Shown here one piece after another: positions 36,661-45,728 of a DNA stretch of 64,000 nt. Both the position numbers and the translations under genes were made by a program. Each line of letters begins with the position of its first letter. The first letter of the stretch is position 1. The stretch spans positions 55,339 to 119,338 of the forward strand of contig CALMSX010000045.1 of assembly GCA_937872515.1 (NCBI GenBank). The letters are read 5' to 3'. The notes under the pieces were generated by a model. It worked only from the letters and a program-made list of their open reading frames with translations, did not search any database and had not been told where the DNA came from. This DNA comes from an uncultured Bacteroidota bacterium (GTDB lineage: Bacteria; Bacteroidota; Bacteroidia; Chitinophagales; Saprospiraceae).

Positions 36661-36696
36661 CCTCTACAATACGGCTGAAAGTATTATCTTTATCTT

Positions 36697-37383
36697 ATGA
36701 ATACTAGCCAGGTTCAGATAGAAAAAAGTTGGAAGGCTTTATTGCAGGAGGAGTTTGACAAGCCTTATTTTGAGGGCATTCGTCAGTTTTTGCACAATGA
36801 AAAAAAGGCAGGTAAGGTCATCTTTCCTCCCGGTCAGCAGATCTTTCAGGCATTTAGCCTTACACCGGTCGACCAGCTCAAAGTAGTGATTTTAGGTCAG
36901 GATCCTTATCACAATCCGGGAGAAGCAATGGGTCTTTGTTTTTCCGTTCCGGAAGGGGTCAAAGTACCGCCGTCTTTGAACAATATTTACAAAGAATTGT
37001 GCAATGATCTGAACTGTGAGATTCCCAACCACGGCAATCTTACGGACTGGGCCCGGCAGGGCGTACTATTGCTCAATGCCTTTCTTACCGTTGAACAAAA
37101 CAAGCCGCTATCACACAGCAAGATTGGCTGGCAATTGTTTACAGATGCCGTAATCAGCCACATCAGTGAAAAACTGGAGGGTAAGGTTTTTCTTTTATGG
37201 GGCAACTTTGCCAAGGCTAAGTCAGCGCTGATCAATCCGGAGCGACATCTTGTACTCACATCCCCCCACCCTTCCCCACTGGCAGGCAATGGGTTTTACA
37301 ACAATCATCATTTCAGCAAGGCCAATCTCTACCTGGAACAACAGGGAAGCACCGGCATTGACTGGCAAATAAAAAATAAATGA
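36697..37383 (+). CDS. ung: Uracil-DNA glycosylase, family 1
   Basis: Removes uracil from DNA at the start of base excision repair. It is 228 residues long. The catalytic water-activating motif GQDPYH is at 67-72 (Asp69), the uracil-pocket stretch GLCFSVP follows, and the minor-groove loop HPSPLAG with its catalytic His lies near 196. TATCTTTA, one base off the -7 consensus, ends 5 bp before the ATG. The stop overlaps the DUF423 start (ATGA), so the two are coupled. Confidence 0.97.
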   Translation: MNTSQVQIEKSWKALLQEEFDKPYFEGIRQFLHNEKKAGKVIFPPGQQIFQAFSLTPVDQLKVVILGQDPYHNPGEAMGLCFSVPEGVKVPPSLNNIYKELCNDLNCEIPNHGNLTDWARQGVLLLNAFLTVEQNKPLSHSKIGWQLFTDAVISHISEKLEGKVFLLWGNFAKAKSALINPERHLVLTSPHPSPLAGNGFYNNHHFSKANLYLEQQGSTGIDWQIKNK

Positions 37384-37772
37384 ACTCATCTAAATTATTA
37401 CAATGGGCAGCATTGTCCGGATTGATAGCCGTGATGCTTGGGGCCTTTGGGGCCCATGGACTCAAACCATTAATCGATGAAAAGACGCTACACGCTTACA
37501 ACACAGCTGTTTTGTACCATTTTTTACACACCCTGGCCCTACTTTCCCTGGCCTTGTGGCATGGGGAAAAATCAGGTAAGTTTTTCATTTGGTCGGTCCG
37601 GTTGTTTCTGGCAGGCATGTTGGGCTTCAGTGGTTCTTTGTATGCCATTGCTCTGAGTCGGGCTGCAGGTATTGACATTTCATGGCTGGGCCCTATTACA
37701 CCCATGGGTGGAATTCTGCTGATGGGAGGCTGGCTGATGCTGTTCTTACACGGTCGACAAATCAGTAAATAA
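37380..37772 (+). CDS. DUF423 family membrane protein
   Basis: A 130-residue inner-membrane protein with four predicted helices. The signature MLGAFGAHGLKPLIDEK near 19-35 and the final GWLMLFL helix are typical of the DUF423/YwdK family, which has no established function. It is coupled to ung by a 4-bp overlap; ung neighbours of this family are common, but the reason is unclear. Confidence 0.9.
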   Translation: MNSSKLLQWAALSGLIAVMLGAFGAHGLKPLIDEKTLHAYNTAVLYHFLHTLALLSLALWHGEKSGKFFIWSVRLFLAGMLGFSGSLYAIALSRAAGIDISWLGPITPMGGILLMGGWLMLFLHGRQISK

Positions 37773-37789
37773 GTTTAATTTCATCCTGA

Positions 37790-38563
37790 TTATCGTCCTT
37801 TAAATTCGGGCTTCCTTTTTTCAAGAAAGGCCTGTACTCCTTCATTGTAATCAAACGATTCACCCGCTTTTCGCTGTAAGGTATCCTCCAACATCAGTTG
37901 TTGGGGCAGGGCATTGTGGTAACTTTCATTCAAAGCCTGCTTGGACAAGGCCAGGGCAAGAGTAGGCATGGCAGCCAGCTGTTTGGCCATAGCCCAGGAA
38001 GCTGCGGCAAATTCATCATCCGGAAATACCTTGTAGATCATATTCATTCGCTCGGCCTCCGTAGCTGTCACCTTGTCTCCCAGCATGATCAAAGCAGAGG
38101 CCTTTTGCATGCCAATGAGGCGGGGCAAAAAGTAAGTTCCTGCACTATCTGGAATTAAGCCGATCTTGGAAAATGCCTGAATAAAGGAGGCTGATTCTGC
38201 TGCTACAACAATGTCGCAGGCCAGTGCAATATTGGCTCCAGCACCTGCAGCCACTCCATTCACAGCAGCCACCACCGGCTTTTTTAACGACCTGATTCTG
38301 GTGATAATCGGGTTGAAATGTTGACTCACAATCTCGCCAAGTTCTGGTCCATTTGGGTCAACAACCTCTGCCAGGTCTTGTCCTGCACAAAAAGCCCTGC
38401 CATTACCCGTGATATAGACGGCCCTAATCTCGTCATTGTTATTGCATTCATCCAGGCTATCTTGAAACGACAAAGCCAGTTCTCTTATGACGCTATTAAA
38501 TTTTTCAGGCCTGTTGAGTGTAATTACTCCAATGTTTTCTTTGATTTCAAAAAGTAAGCTCAT
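37790..38563 (-). CDS. Enoyl-CoA hydratase/isomerase family protein (PaaG-like)
   Basis: A 257-residue crotonase-fold enzyme. The oxyanion-hole loops are AFCAGQDLAEV (about 57-67) and NGVAAGAGANIALACDIVVA (about 104-123). Next, KIGLIPDSAGTYFLPRLIG (about 132-150) has Asp where hydratases have Glu, as in PaaG, the ring 1,2-epoxyphenylacetyl-CoA isomerase. The other Glu is also replaced. No other phenylacetate genes are in the window, so a role in that pathway is only possible. It is coupled by a 4-bp overlap to an upstream acyltransferase gene. Confidence 0.85.
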   Translation of the reverse strand: MSLLFEIKENIGVITLNRPEKFNSVIRELALSFQDSLDECNNNDEIRAVYITGNGRAFCAGQDLAEVVDPNGPELGEIVSQHFNPIITRIRSLKKPVVAAVNGVAAGAGANIALACDIVVAAESASFIQAFSKIGLIPDSAGTYFLPRLIGMQKASALIMLGDKVTATEAERMNMIYKVFPDDEFAAASWAMAKQLAAMPTLALALSKQALNESYHNALPQQLMLEDTLQRKAGESFDYNEGVQAFLEKRKPEFKGR

Positions 38564-39156
38564 GTATTTTTTTGGTCAGCTTGGTACAAATAACCCAACT
38601 CGGGATGGTAACCTCTTACCCCCTTAAAATGCTGGTTGATGATTTTGAGGTCCTCTTCATAGTTGCCGGATGGCTGCATAGGGGCAGAAAAATTAACTTC
38701 TTTGTTGCCAAAATCAAATTTTACAAGGACCAGGGGCATTTTGGCTTCAACGGCGATCCAGTAAAAACCGGATTTTAAATCATCGTTTCGTTTACGGGTT
38801 CCCTCCGGGGCTATGGCAATCGAAAGATCATCATATTTTTCCAGGGTCGCTCCCACCGCTTTTACAAAGTTGTTGTGCTTAGACCGATCTACCGGTATGC
38901 CTCCCAACCACCTGAATATAAAGCCGTAAGGCCACCGAAACAAGGAGTCCTTGGCTATAAACTTTAACTTCAACTGCAGGGCACTCCTGGTAAGCACACC
39001 TAGTGGAAAATCCCAGTTAGAGGTATGGGGAATCACTACAAACATCACCCTCCGGGGAAAATGAGAGAACTCTCCGGTAAACCGGAATCCCCATAACTTC
39101 ATGAACCAAAGGCTGATTTGACGCAACATGGTGCTAAAATAGGCTTTTAAACCCAT
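38560..39156 (-). CDS. 1-acyl-sn-glycerol-3-phosphate acyltransferase family protein
   Basis: A 198-residue PlsC-fold acyltransferase, short for the family and without the usual N-terminal membrane pair. The catalytic HX4D motif is HTSNWD (44-49), and the glycerophosphate-binding motif APEGTR lies at 116-121. A GIPVDRS stretch (86-92) is the third family motif. The likely role is phospholipid or ornithine-lipid acylation at the membrane. It is the first gene of a two-gene operon with the PaaG-like enzyme (ATGA overlap). Confidence 0.88.
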   Translation of the reverse strand: MGLKAYFSTMLRQISLWFMKLWGFRFTGEFSHFPRRVMFVVIPHTSNWDFPLGVLTRSALQLKLKFIAKDSLFRWPYGFIFRWLGGIPVDRSKHNNFVKAVGATLEKYDDLSIAIAPEGTRKRNDDLKSGFYWIAVEAKMPLVLVKFDFGNKEVNFSAPMQPSGNYEEDLKIINQHFKGVRGYHPELGYLYQADQKNT

Positions 39157-39222
39157 TGCGTAAAATTGTGTTAATGTTTTAATAAAAAAAATCCACCTGA
39201 TATAGTGCCTTTAAACTTGGCC

Positions 39223-39230
39223 TATCTTTG
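39223..39230 (+). promoter_or_regulatory. -7 promoter element for the GLPGLI/beta-barrel pair
   Basis: TATCTTTG, an exact TAnnTTTG match, ends 30 bp before the ATG of the GLPGLI gene. Confidence 0.5.
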
Positions 39231-39260
39231 TAGTCTAATCAGCAAATCTAATTGACAATT

Positions 39261-40004
39261 ATGAGGTTATCCCTTGCCCTTAGCTCTTTGATACTTTTTA
39301 CATTTTTTTCCGGTGCCTCAGCGCAGGATGTGATGAGGATTAAGTACGAAGAAACCTTTTTTATGAATCCCGGCCCTGACATGCCGCCCCAAATGGCAGC
39401 TCAGATGCCAAAAAGTCGCAAAAACAGAAAGATCTTGCTGGCAACAGAAGAAAACTCGTATTATTTTGTCAATAAAGAAGATCCTGATCCTGAAGAGGAA
39501 CATGGAGGCAATCAGGGAAGATGGGCCATGCGCAGACAAGGGGTTGATCCAAAAGTTTACAGCGATTATGCCAACGAGCAAAAACTTACCTTTACCGATC
39601 TTTTTGGCAAAGAGTTCCTGATTGAAGAGGGACTGCAACCTGCCAAGTGGAAGTTGCACAGTGGAGAACAACGAGACATTCTGGGCTACACTTGTATCAA
39701 AGCAACCCAACAAAAAGACAGCACTACCATCACGGCTTGGTTTACTCCAAAAATTGCCATGTCTATCGGTCCGGATGGATACTACGGCCTGCCTGGTGCC
39801 ATCCTCGCAGTCTCTGAAGGAGAATCAAGGGTATATCTGGCCACTCTGGTAGAACAAAAATATACGGGAGATGCCAAAATTGAAAAACCCACCAAGGGCA
39901 CCAAGACCACACGCGAAGAATTTGAAAAAATAAGAAAAGAAAAAATAGAAGAAATGCGCCAGATGAATGGCGGCCAAGGCCAAAGGATGTTCATCCGCGG
40001 TTAA
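39261..40004 (+). CDS. GLPGLI family protein
   Basis: A 247-residue secreted protein with signal peptide ending GASAQ (about residue 22). The name-giving motif appears as YYGLPGAI in the C-terminal third, after the usual DILGYTCIKA and ITAWFTPKI strands. Function unknown; the family is confined to Bacteroidota and typically sits next to an outer-membrane beta-barrel/TonB-type gene, exactly as here (21 bp gap). An in-frame TTG nine bases upstream is a less likely start than this ATG. The C-terminal tail is charged and ends MFIRG. Confidence 0.9.
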   Translation: MRLSLALSSLILFTFFSGASAQDVMRIKYEETFFMNPGPDMPPQMAAQMPKSRKNRKILLATEENSYYFVNKEDPDPEEEHGGNQGRWAMRRQGVDPKVYSDYANEQKLTFTDLFGKEFLIEEGLQPAKWKLHSGEQRDILGYTCIKATQQKDSTTITAWFTPKIAMSIGPDGYYGLPGAILAVSEGESRVYLATLVEQKYTGDAKIEKPTKGTKTTREEFEKIRKEKIEEMRQMNGGQGQRMFIRG

Positions 40005-40024
40005 TTAATCCAAGCTACTCCAAT

Positions 40025-42796
40025 ATGACAATCAGAAACTTAATTCCTTGTTTGCTTTTTTTTGTTTCCCTATCCGTTTCAGCACAGGTAAAAAAATATA
40101 CCGTCAAAGGTATGGTTCAGGATAATGAAAAAACACCCCTCATCGGTGCTTCCGTTGTTTTGCTCAATCCCATTGACAGTGTTTTGGTGGCATTTGGTAC
40201 CTCTGATGAAAATGGATTATTTGAAATTAAAAACGTAAAAAGTGATAGTTTCAAAATACAGATAACCTATTTGGGCTTTGGCACACTTGAAAAAATAATT
40301 TTTGTTGGAGGTGAAAATGCCATCCTGGACCAGGGTGTAATTACCATGTTTGCCGCAGACAATATGCTCGATGAGGTAGTGGTAAAAAGCGAATACATTC
40401 CCATTGCCATCAAAAAAGACACCATTGAGTACAATGCCGATGCGTATAGGGTCAGGCCCAATGCCACAGTAGAAGAGCTCTTAAAAAAATTGCCTGGTAT
40501 TGAAGTTGATGCCAGCGGAACCATCACTGCCCAGGGAGAAGAAATCAAAAAAGTAATGGTGGATGGAAAAAAATTTTTTGGTGATGATCCCAAGATGGCC
40601 ACACAAAACCTTCCGGCCGATGCCATTAAAAAAGTACAGGTATTTGATAAAAAATCAGAAAAAGCAGAATTCACGGGTGTTAGCGATGGTGAATCTGAAA
40701 AAGTACTCAACCTCGAACTCAAGGCAGATAAAAAAATTGGAACCTTTGGAGAAGTAATGGCAGGCTATGGCACTGAAGACCGATTTGACTCTAAACTTTC
40801 ATTCAATAAATTCAATAATAAATTTCAATTTTCTACCCTGGGCAACTTCAACAATTTGAGCAACCAGGGCTTTAGTTTCTCAGATTACAATACCCTGATG
40901 GGTGGCAACGCATTCGGTGGAGGCAGAGGCGGTATGAACAGTGGAGTAGTCAACTTTGGCAATACCAATACCGGACAAATCAAAAGTGCCACTGCGGGTT
41001 TGAATTTTTACTACGAATTCTCTCCCAAGTTCAACCTTACCACCAGTTACTTTTTAAGCCATTCTGATCAGGACCTGATCAAAGACAAGTTTCGTCAAAA
41101 CTTTCAGGTAGAAAACTCATTTTCGTCAGATGAATTTTCTACTTCCAATACCGTCCGCAATGGTCATACGGTCAACCTCGCAATGCAAATCAAACCGGAT
41201 AGTTTTCACAGAATAGACCTCGAGAGCTCGGCAAGATTTAATAGCTCTGATGCCATCAATTCGAGTTTGACCAATGCCAATTCTCTTACCGGAGTGCCCC
41301 GTAATACCATTGAACAGAATGATAAAAACATCAATGACCTTACAGACCTTTCATTGAGAGGTGTGTTTACCAAAAGACTCAGAAAACCAGGAAGAATATT
41401 CTCTTTTGAAGCAAGTTACGGCAACACAGAAAATGAAACCGATTATTTTCTGGACAGAACCAGCTTGTTTTACACCAACAACATACTTGACTCCATTTTA
41501 CAGGATCAAATCAGTCTGAGCGACAATAACAACTATCGGATTTATACCGAATACAAAGAACCTCTGGGCAAAAAAAACTACCTGGGTCTTGGATATTCTA
41601 AACGCAATTACCGATCACTGCAGAACAAGGATTTTTATACTGTCGATTTTCTGGACCCGAATAAACTCACCTTAAATGAGTTGCTTAGTTCCCTTTCGGA
41701 TAACAACGTTGGTTATGACAGAGCATCTTTGATCTATACCAAAGACGATGAAAAATACAGCATCAATGTAGATCTGGTATATCAGCGAAGTCTCATCAGC
41801 GGCAGTGATGACAATCCGGGCAGCGTGCCATTGGAAAAAGTCTACAATTATTTTTTACCATCCTTCACCGTCAATTGGATTGATAAAAACCTGCGCATTC
41901 GATACAATACCAGCATCAATGAGCCTTCTGTCACCCAGCTGCAACCCATTGTCAACAACTCCGATCCGTTAAATCTGTACCAGGGTAATCCTGCCTTAAA
42001 ACCAGAATATGCCCACAGTGTAAATATCAGATATAGCTTTTTTGACAATTTCAATTTCAGAAACTTTTTTGCTTTCCTGAATCTGCGGTATACCAAAGAT
42101 AAAATCATTACTGCACAGACCATTGACAACAATCTGATTACCACCAGTCTGCCAATCAATACCAGCAATCAGCAAAATGCGAGTCTGAATTTTACTTATT
42201 CCTCTCCCATCAGACCATTAAAGGTAAAGGCGAGGGTTTTTGGCGGTGGTTCCGTAACCCAATCCATTAACTTTGTCAATACCATTGAAAACGAAGTGAT
42301 AACCCTGTCACCAAGAATGGGTTTGGAATTGGAAAACACCAATAACAAATTCATTTCACTGCTGGCAGCCTATGAGGCATCCTATAGTGAAAATCAATAC
42401 TCTGTCAATACCTCCCAAAATGCCAGTTACCTCACCCATGTTTTGAGGTCCAACTTGCTGCTCAACTTTGGCAAGGGATGGAATCTGGATAGTGACATCA
42501 ACCATACCATCTATACAGGCGAGACTTTTGCTGAAGCAGTTGATCTCACCTTGTTTAATGCCTCTTTGTCAAAACGATTGTTCAATGATCGGCTTACAGC
42601 AAAACTCAGGGCTGCAGATATCTTTAACGCAGGTCAGGGTATTAGCAGGAGTGCAGGAGATACCTATGTTGAAGAAGTGACTACCAACGGCATAGGCAGG
42701 TATTTTTTGTTTAGCCTGACTTATCGACTTTCCGGCTTCTCACCCGCTCAAACCGGCGGACAGGGCCCTCCCAGGATGATGATGATGCGGAATTAA
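40025..42796 (+). CDS. Outer-membrane beta-barrel protein with carboxypeptidase-regulatory-like domain (TonB-dependent receptor-like)
   Basis: A 923-residue outer-membrane protein. The signal peptide ends at VSAQ (about 22). Residues 25-105 form a CarboxypepD_reg-like beta-sandwich (VKGMVQDNEKTPLIGASVVLLN). A plug-like region follows (VEELLKKLPGIEVDASGTITAQGEEIKKVMVDGKKFFGDDP, about 149-190). From about 240 to the end, amphipathic strands form an OMP_b-brl-type barrel, ending in a Met/Pro-rich tail (GQGPPRMMMMRN). No SusD partner is present; instead it pairs with the GLPGLI gene. The substrate is unknown. Confidence 0.9.
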   Translation: MTIRNLIPCLLFFVSLSVSAQVKKYTVKGMVQDNEKTPLIGASVVLLNPIDSVLVAFGTSDENGLFEIKNVKSDSFKIQITYLGFGTLEKIIFVGGENAILDQGVITMFAADNMLDEVVVKSEYIPIAIKKDTIEYNADAYRVRPNATVEELLKKLPGIEVDASGTITAQGEEIKKVMVDGKKFFGDDPKMATQNLPADAIKKVQVFDKKSEKAEFTGVSDGESEKVLNLELKADKKIGTFGEVMAGYGTEDRFDSKLSFNKFNNKFQFSTLGNFNNLSNQGFSFSDYNTLMGGNAFGGGRGGMNSGVVNFGNTNTGQIKSATAGLNFYYEFSPKFNLTTSYFLSHSDQDLIKDKFRQNFQVENSFSSDEFSTSNTVRNGHTVNLAMQIKPDSFHRIDLESSARFNSSDAINSSLTNANSLTGVPRNTIEQNDKNINDLTDLSLRGVFTKRLRKPGRIFSFEASYGNTENETDYFLDRTSLFYTNNILDSILQDQISLSDNNNYRIYTEYKEPLGKKNYLGLGYSKRNYRSLQNKDFYTVDFLDPNKLTLNELLSSLSDNNVGYDRASLIYTKDDEKYSINVDLVYQRSLISGSDDNPGSVPLEKVYNYFLPSFTVNWIDKNLRIRYNTSINEPSVTQLQPIVNNSDPLNLYQGNPALKPEYAHSVNIRYSFFDNFNFRNFFAFLNLRYTKDKIITAQTIDNNLITTSLPINTSNQQNASLNFTYSSPIRPLKVKARVFGGGSVTQSINFVNTIENEVITLSPRMGLELENTNNKFISLLAAYEASYSENQYSVNTSQNASYLTHVLRSNLLLNFGKGWNLDSDINHTIYTGETFAEAVDLTLFNASLSKRLFNDRLTAKLRAADIFNAGQGISRSAGDTYVEEVTTNGIGRYFLFSLTYRLSGFSPAQTGGQGPPRMMMMRN

Positions 42797-42918
42797 ACCA
42801 AGTGGTAACACATTTTTAACAAAAAAAATTCCATCCATCTAATATACTGATATTCAGATTGATACGTTATTCGTTTTTTAAAAAACCAAATAATATTTGC
42901 CCTTTTTTTAAAAAGACC

Positions 42919-42950
42919 TTGATTTTTTCGAAATCTTGAATCTATCTTTG
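42919..42950 (+). promoter_or_regulatory. Promoter of the SAM riboswitch-metYX transcript
   Basis: TTG at 42919-42921 and TATCTTTG at 42943-42950 (21-bp spacing) match the Bacteroidota -33/-7 layout. Transcription would start around 42956, about 45 nt before the riboswitch. Confidence 0.6.
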
Positions 42951-43002
42951 CAACACGAGTTAAGCGTTTAACTACCTTTTATAGTTTGTTATTTCGCGAT
43001 AC

Positions 43003-43097
43003 TTTATACAGATGAGGGAAGAGAACAGGCTCTGTGATCCTCAGGCAACCTCCAAAGAGAAAGGTGCCAATTCCTGCCCAATATTGGGAAATATAAA
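43003..43097 (+). promoter_or_regulatory. SAM-I (S-box) riboswitch
   Basis: The conserved core is readable by eye. P1 is TTTATA/TATAAA (43003-43008 with 43092-43097). P2 is TGAGG/CCTCA with kink-turn-like GGGA and TGAT sides and an inner AGAG/CTCT stem. P3 is GGCAACC paired with GGTGCC. The near-invariant AATTCCTGC follows, then P4 CCCAA/TTGGG and the closing GAAA. It sits upstream of metY and metX, the expected targets of SAM feedback. There is no strong terminator right after P1. Instead an A-rich start region for a short ORF begins 16 nt later, suggesting control of translation or of coupling to the downstream attenuator. Confidence 0.92.
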
Positions 43098-43113
43098 TGA
43101 TCAAAAAAAAGAA

Positions 43114-43197
43114 ATGAACAAACCAACATTCCACTACCATTCTACCCGGCGAATCACATTGTCATCAATGTGCTGTTGTTGTTGTTGCTTCTGTTAA
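43114..43197 (+). CDS. Putative poly-cysteine leader peptide (27 codons)
   Basis: A short ORF with ATG 16 nt after the riboswitch P1 stem, encoding a His/Arg-containing start and ending MCCCCCCFC before TAA: seven Cys in the last eight residues. The A-rich AAAAAAAAGAA tract before its ATG suits Bacteroidota initiation. The Cys codon run (43171 onward) contains TGCTGTT, which can pair with AACAGCA just after the stop, so ribosome position would alter RNA folding. A T-rich run follows near 43270-43287, before metY. This layout is that of a translational attenuator sensing charged tRNA-Cys; polycysteine leaders with that role are known in mycobacteria. Too short to be an enzyme. Confidence 0.7.
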   Translation: MNKPTFHYHSTRRITLSSMCCCCCCFC

Positions 43198-44629
<1,432 letters not shown>

Positions 44630-44634
44630 CATCA

Positions 44635-45687
44635 ATGACTTCCATTAATTTTTATACTTTTCAAGAGAATTACCCATTGGAGTCCGGTCTTTCAGTGACC
44701 GGGCTCACCCTGGCCTACCAGACCTTTGGTAAACTCAATGCTCAAAAAGACAATGTCATATGGGTTGTCCATGCTCTCACAGCCAACTCCAATCCCATGG
44801 AATGGTGGCCCGGCGTAGCCGGACAAGGACTTGCCATCGACCCTGACAATTATTTTATCGTCTGCGTGAATAATCCCGGATCCCCATATGGTTCTACACA
44901 TCCATTGAGCGAAAATCCACAAACCGGAGAGGCTTACTTTTTGGATTTCCCGCTGTTTACCACCCGGGATATTGCCCGCAGTTTTGATCAGTTGCGACAG
45001 CACCTCGGAATTGATAAAATCAGTTTGTTGGCGGGTGCTTCATTAGGAGGACAGATTGCCATGGAGTGGGCCATTTTGCAACCAGCAGTATTTGATAATC
45101 TGGTATTGATTGCCACCAATGCCCGGCACTCTCCCTGGGGCATTGCCTTCAATGAAAGCCAACGCCTGGCCATAGAAGCGGATAACACCTTTGGAGAAAA
45201 ACTGGAAAATGCTGGGGCTAAAGGGCTGAAAGCTGCCAGATCTATAGCCATGCTTAGCTACCGCACTGCTACCGGATACAATGAAAGTCAACAGCAGGCA
45301 GACCACCCCTTAGACCAATTCAACGCTTCTTCTTATCAGCGTTATCAGGGTGATAAACTGGTCAACCGGTTTGATGCCTATTCTTACTATGCCCTGACCC
45401 GTACCATGGACAGCCACAACGTAGCGCGCAGCAGAGAATCTTTATCCTCAGCGCTGCAAACGATTGAAGCTTATACCCTGGTCATTGGCATCACTACAGA
45501 TCTGCTCTTTCCCACCACCGAACAAAAACAACTGGCCACCCACATTCCCAATGCCCGGTATGCCGAAATACACTCTGAATTGGGACACGATGGATTTTTA
45601 ACGGAGGCAGCCAAGGTAGGCCATCACATCAAAACGGTACTGAACCGAAAGAACAGAAAAACAAAACGCTTTCCGTTGGCAGTGTAA
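44635..45687 (+). CDS. metX: Homoserine O-acetyltransferase
   Basis: A 350-residue alpha/beta-hydrolase-fold enzyme that acetylates homoserine with acetyl-CoA, supplying the substrate of MetY. The nucleophile elbow is GASLGG (134-139, Ser136). VVHALTANSN (44-53) forms the oxyanion side, the catalytic Asp is in GITTDLLFP and the His in LGHDGFL near the C-terminus. Acyl specificity (acetyl or succinyl) cannot be settled by eye, but pairing with a MetY-type enzyme fits acetyl. It is second in the riboswitch-controlled operon. Confidence 0.94.
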   Translation: MTSINFYTFQENYPLESGLSVTGLTLAYQTFGKLNAQKDNVIWVVHALTANSNPMEWWPGVAGQGLAIDPDNYFIVCVNNPGSPYGSTHPLSENPQTGEAYFLDFPLFTTRDIARSFDQLRQHLGIDKISLLAGASLGGQIAMEWAILQPAVFDNLVLIATNARHSPWGIAFNESQRLAIEADNTFGEKLENAGAKGLKAARSIAMLSYRTATGYNESQQQADHPLDQFNASSYQRYQGDKLVNRFDAYSYYALTRTMDSHNVARSRESLSSALQTIEAYTLVIGITTDLLFPTTEQKQLATHIPNARYAEIHSELGHDGFLTEAAKVGHHIKTVLNRKNRKTKRFPLAV

Positions 45688-45703
45688 TTAGACAAGGCTT
45701 TTT

Positions 45704-45711
45704 TATCTTTG
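45704..45711 (+). promoter_or_regulatory. -7 promoter element for the zinc metalloprotease gene
   Basis: TATCTTTG, an exact consensus match, ends 17 bp before the ATG, implying transcription separate from metYX. Confidence 0.5.
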
Positions 45712-45728
45712 GATAAAATAGAATACAA

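Noticed and set aside
36274..36678. Arg/Gly-rich ORFs across the GC-rich block
   Set aside because: They are produced by the heptamer repeat, and the 5' part is the antisense of the permease gene; the product is pure low complexity.
43012..43113. N-terminal extension of the poly-Cys ORF through the riboswitch (start at 43012)
   Set aside because: The upstream ATG lies within riboswitch P2 and the extension translates structured RNA; the ATG at 43114 after an A-rich tract is the more sensible start.
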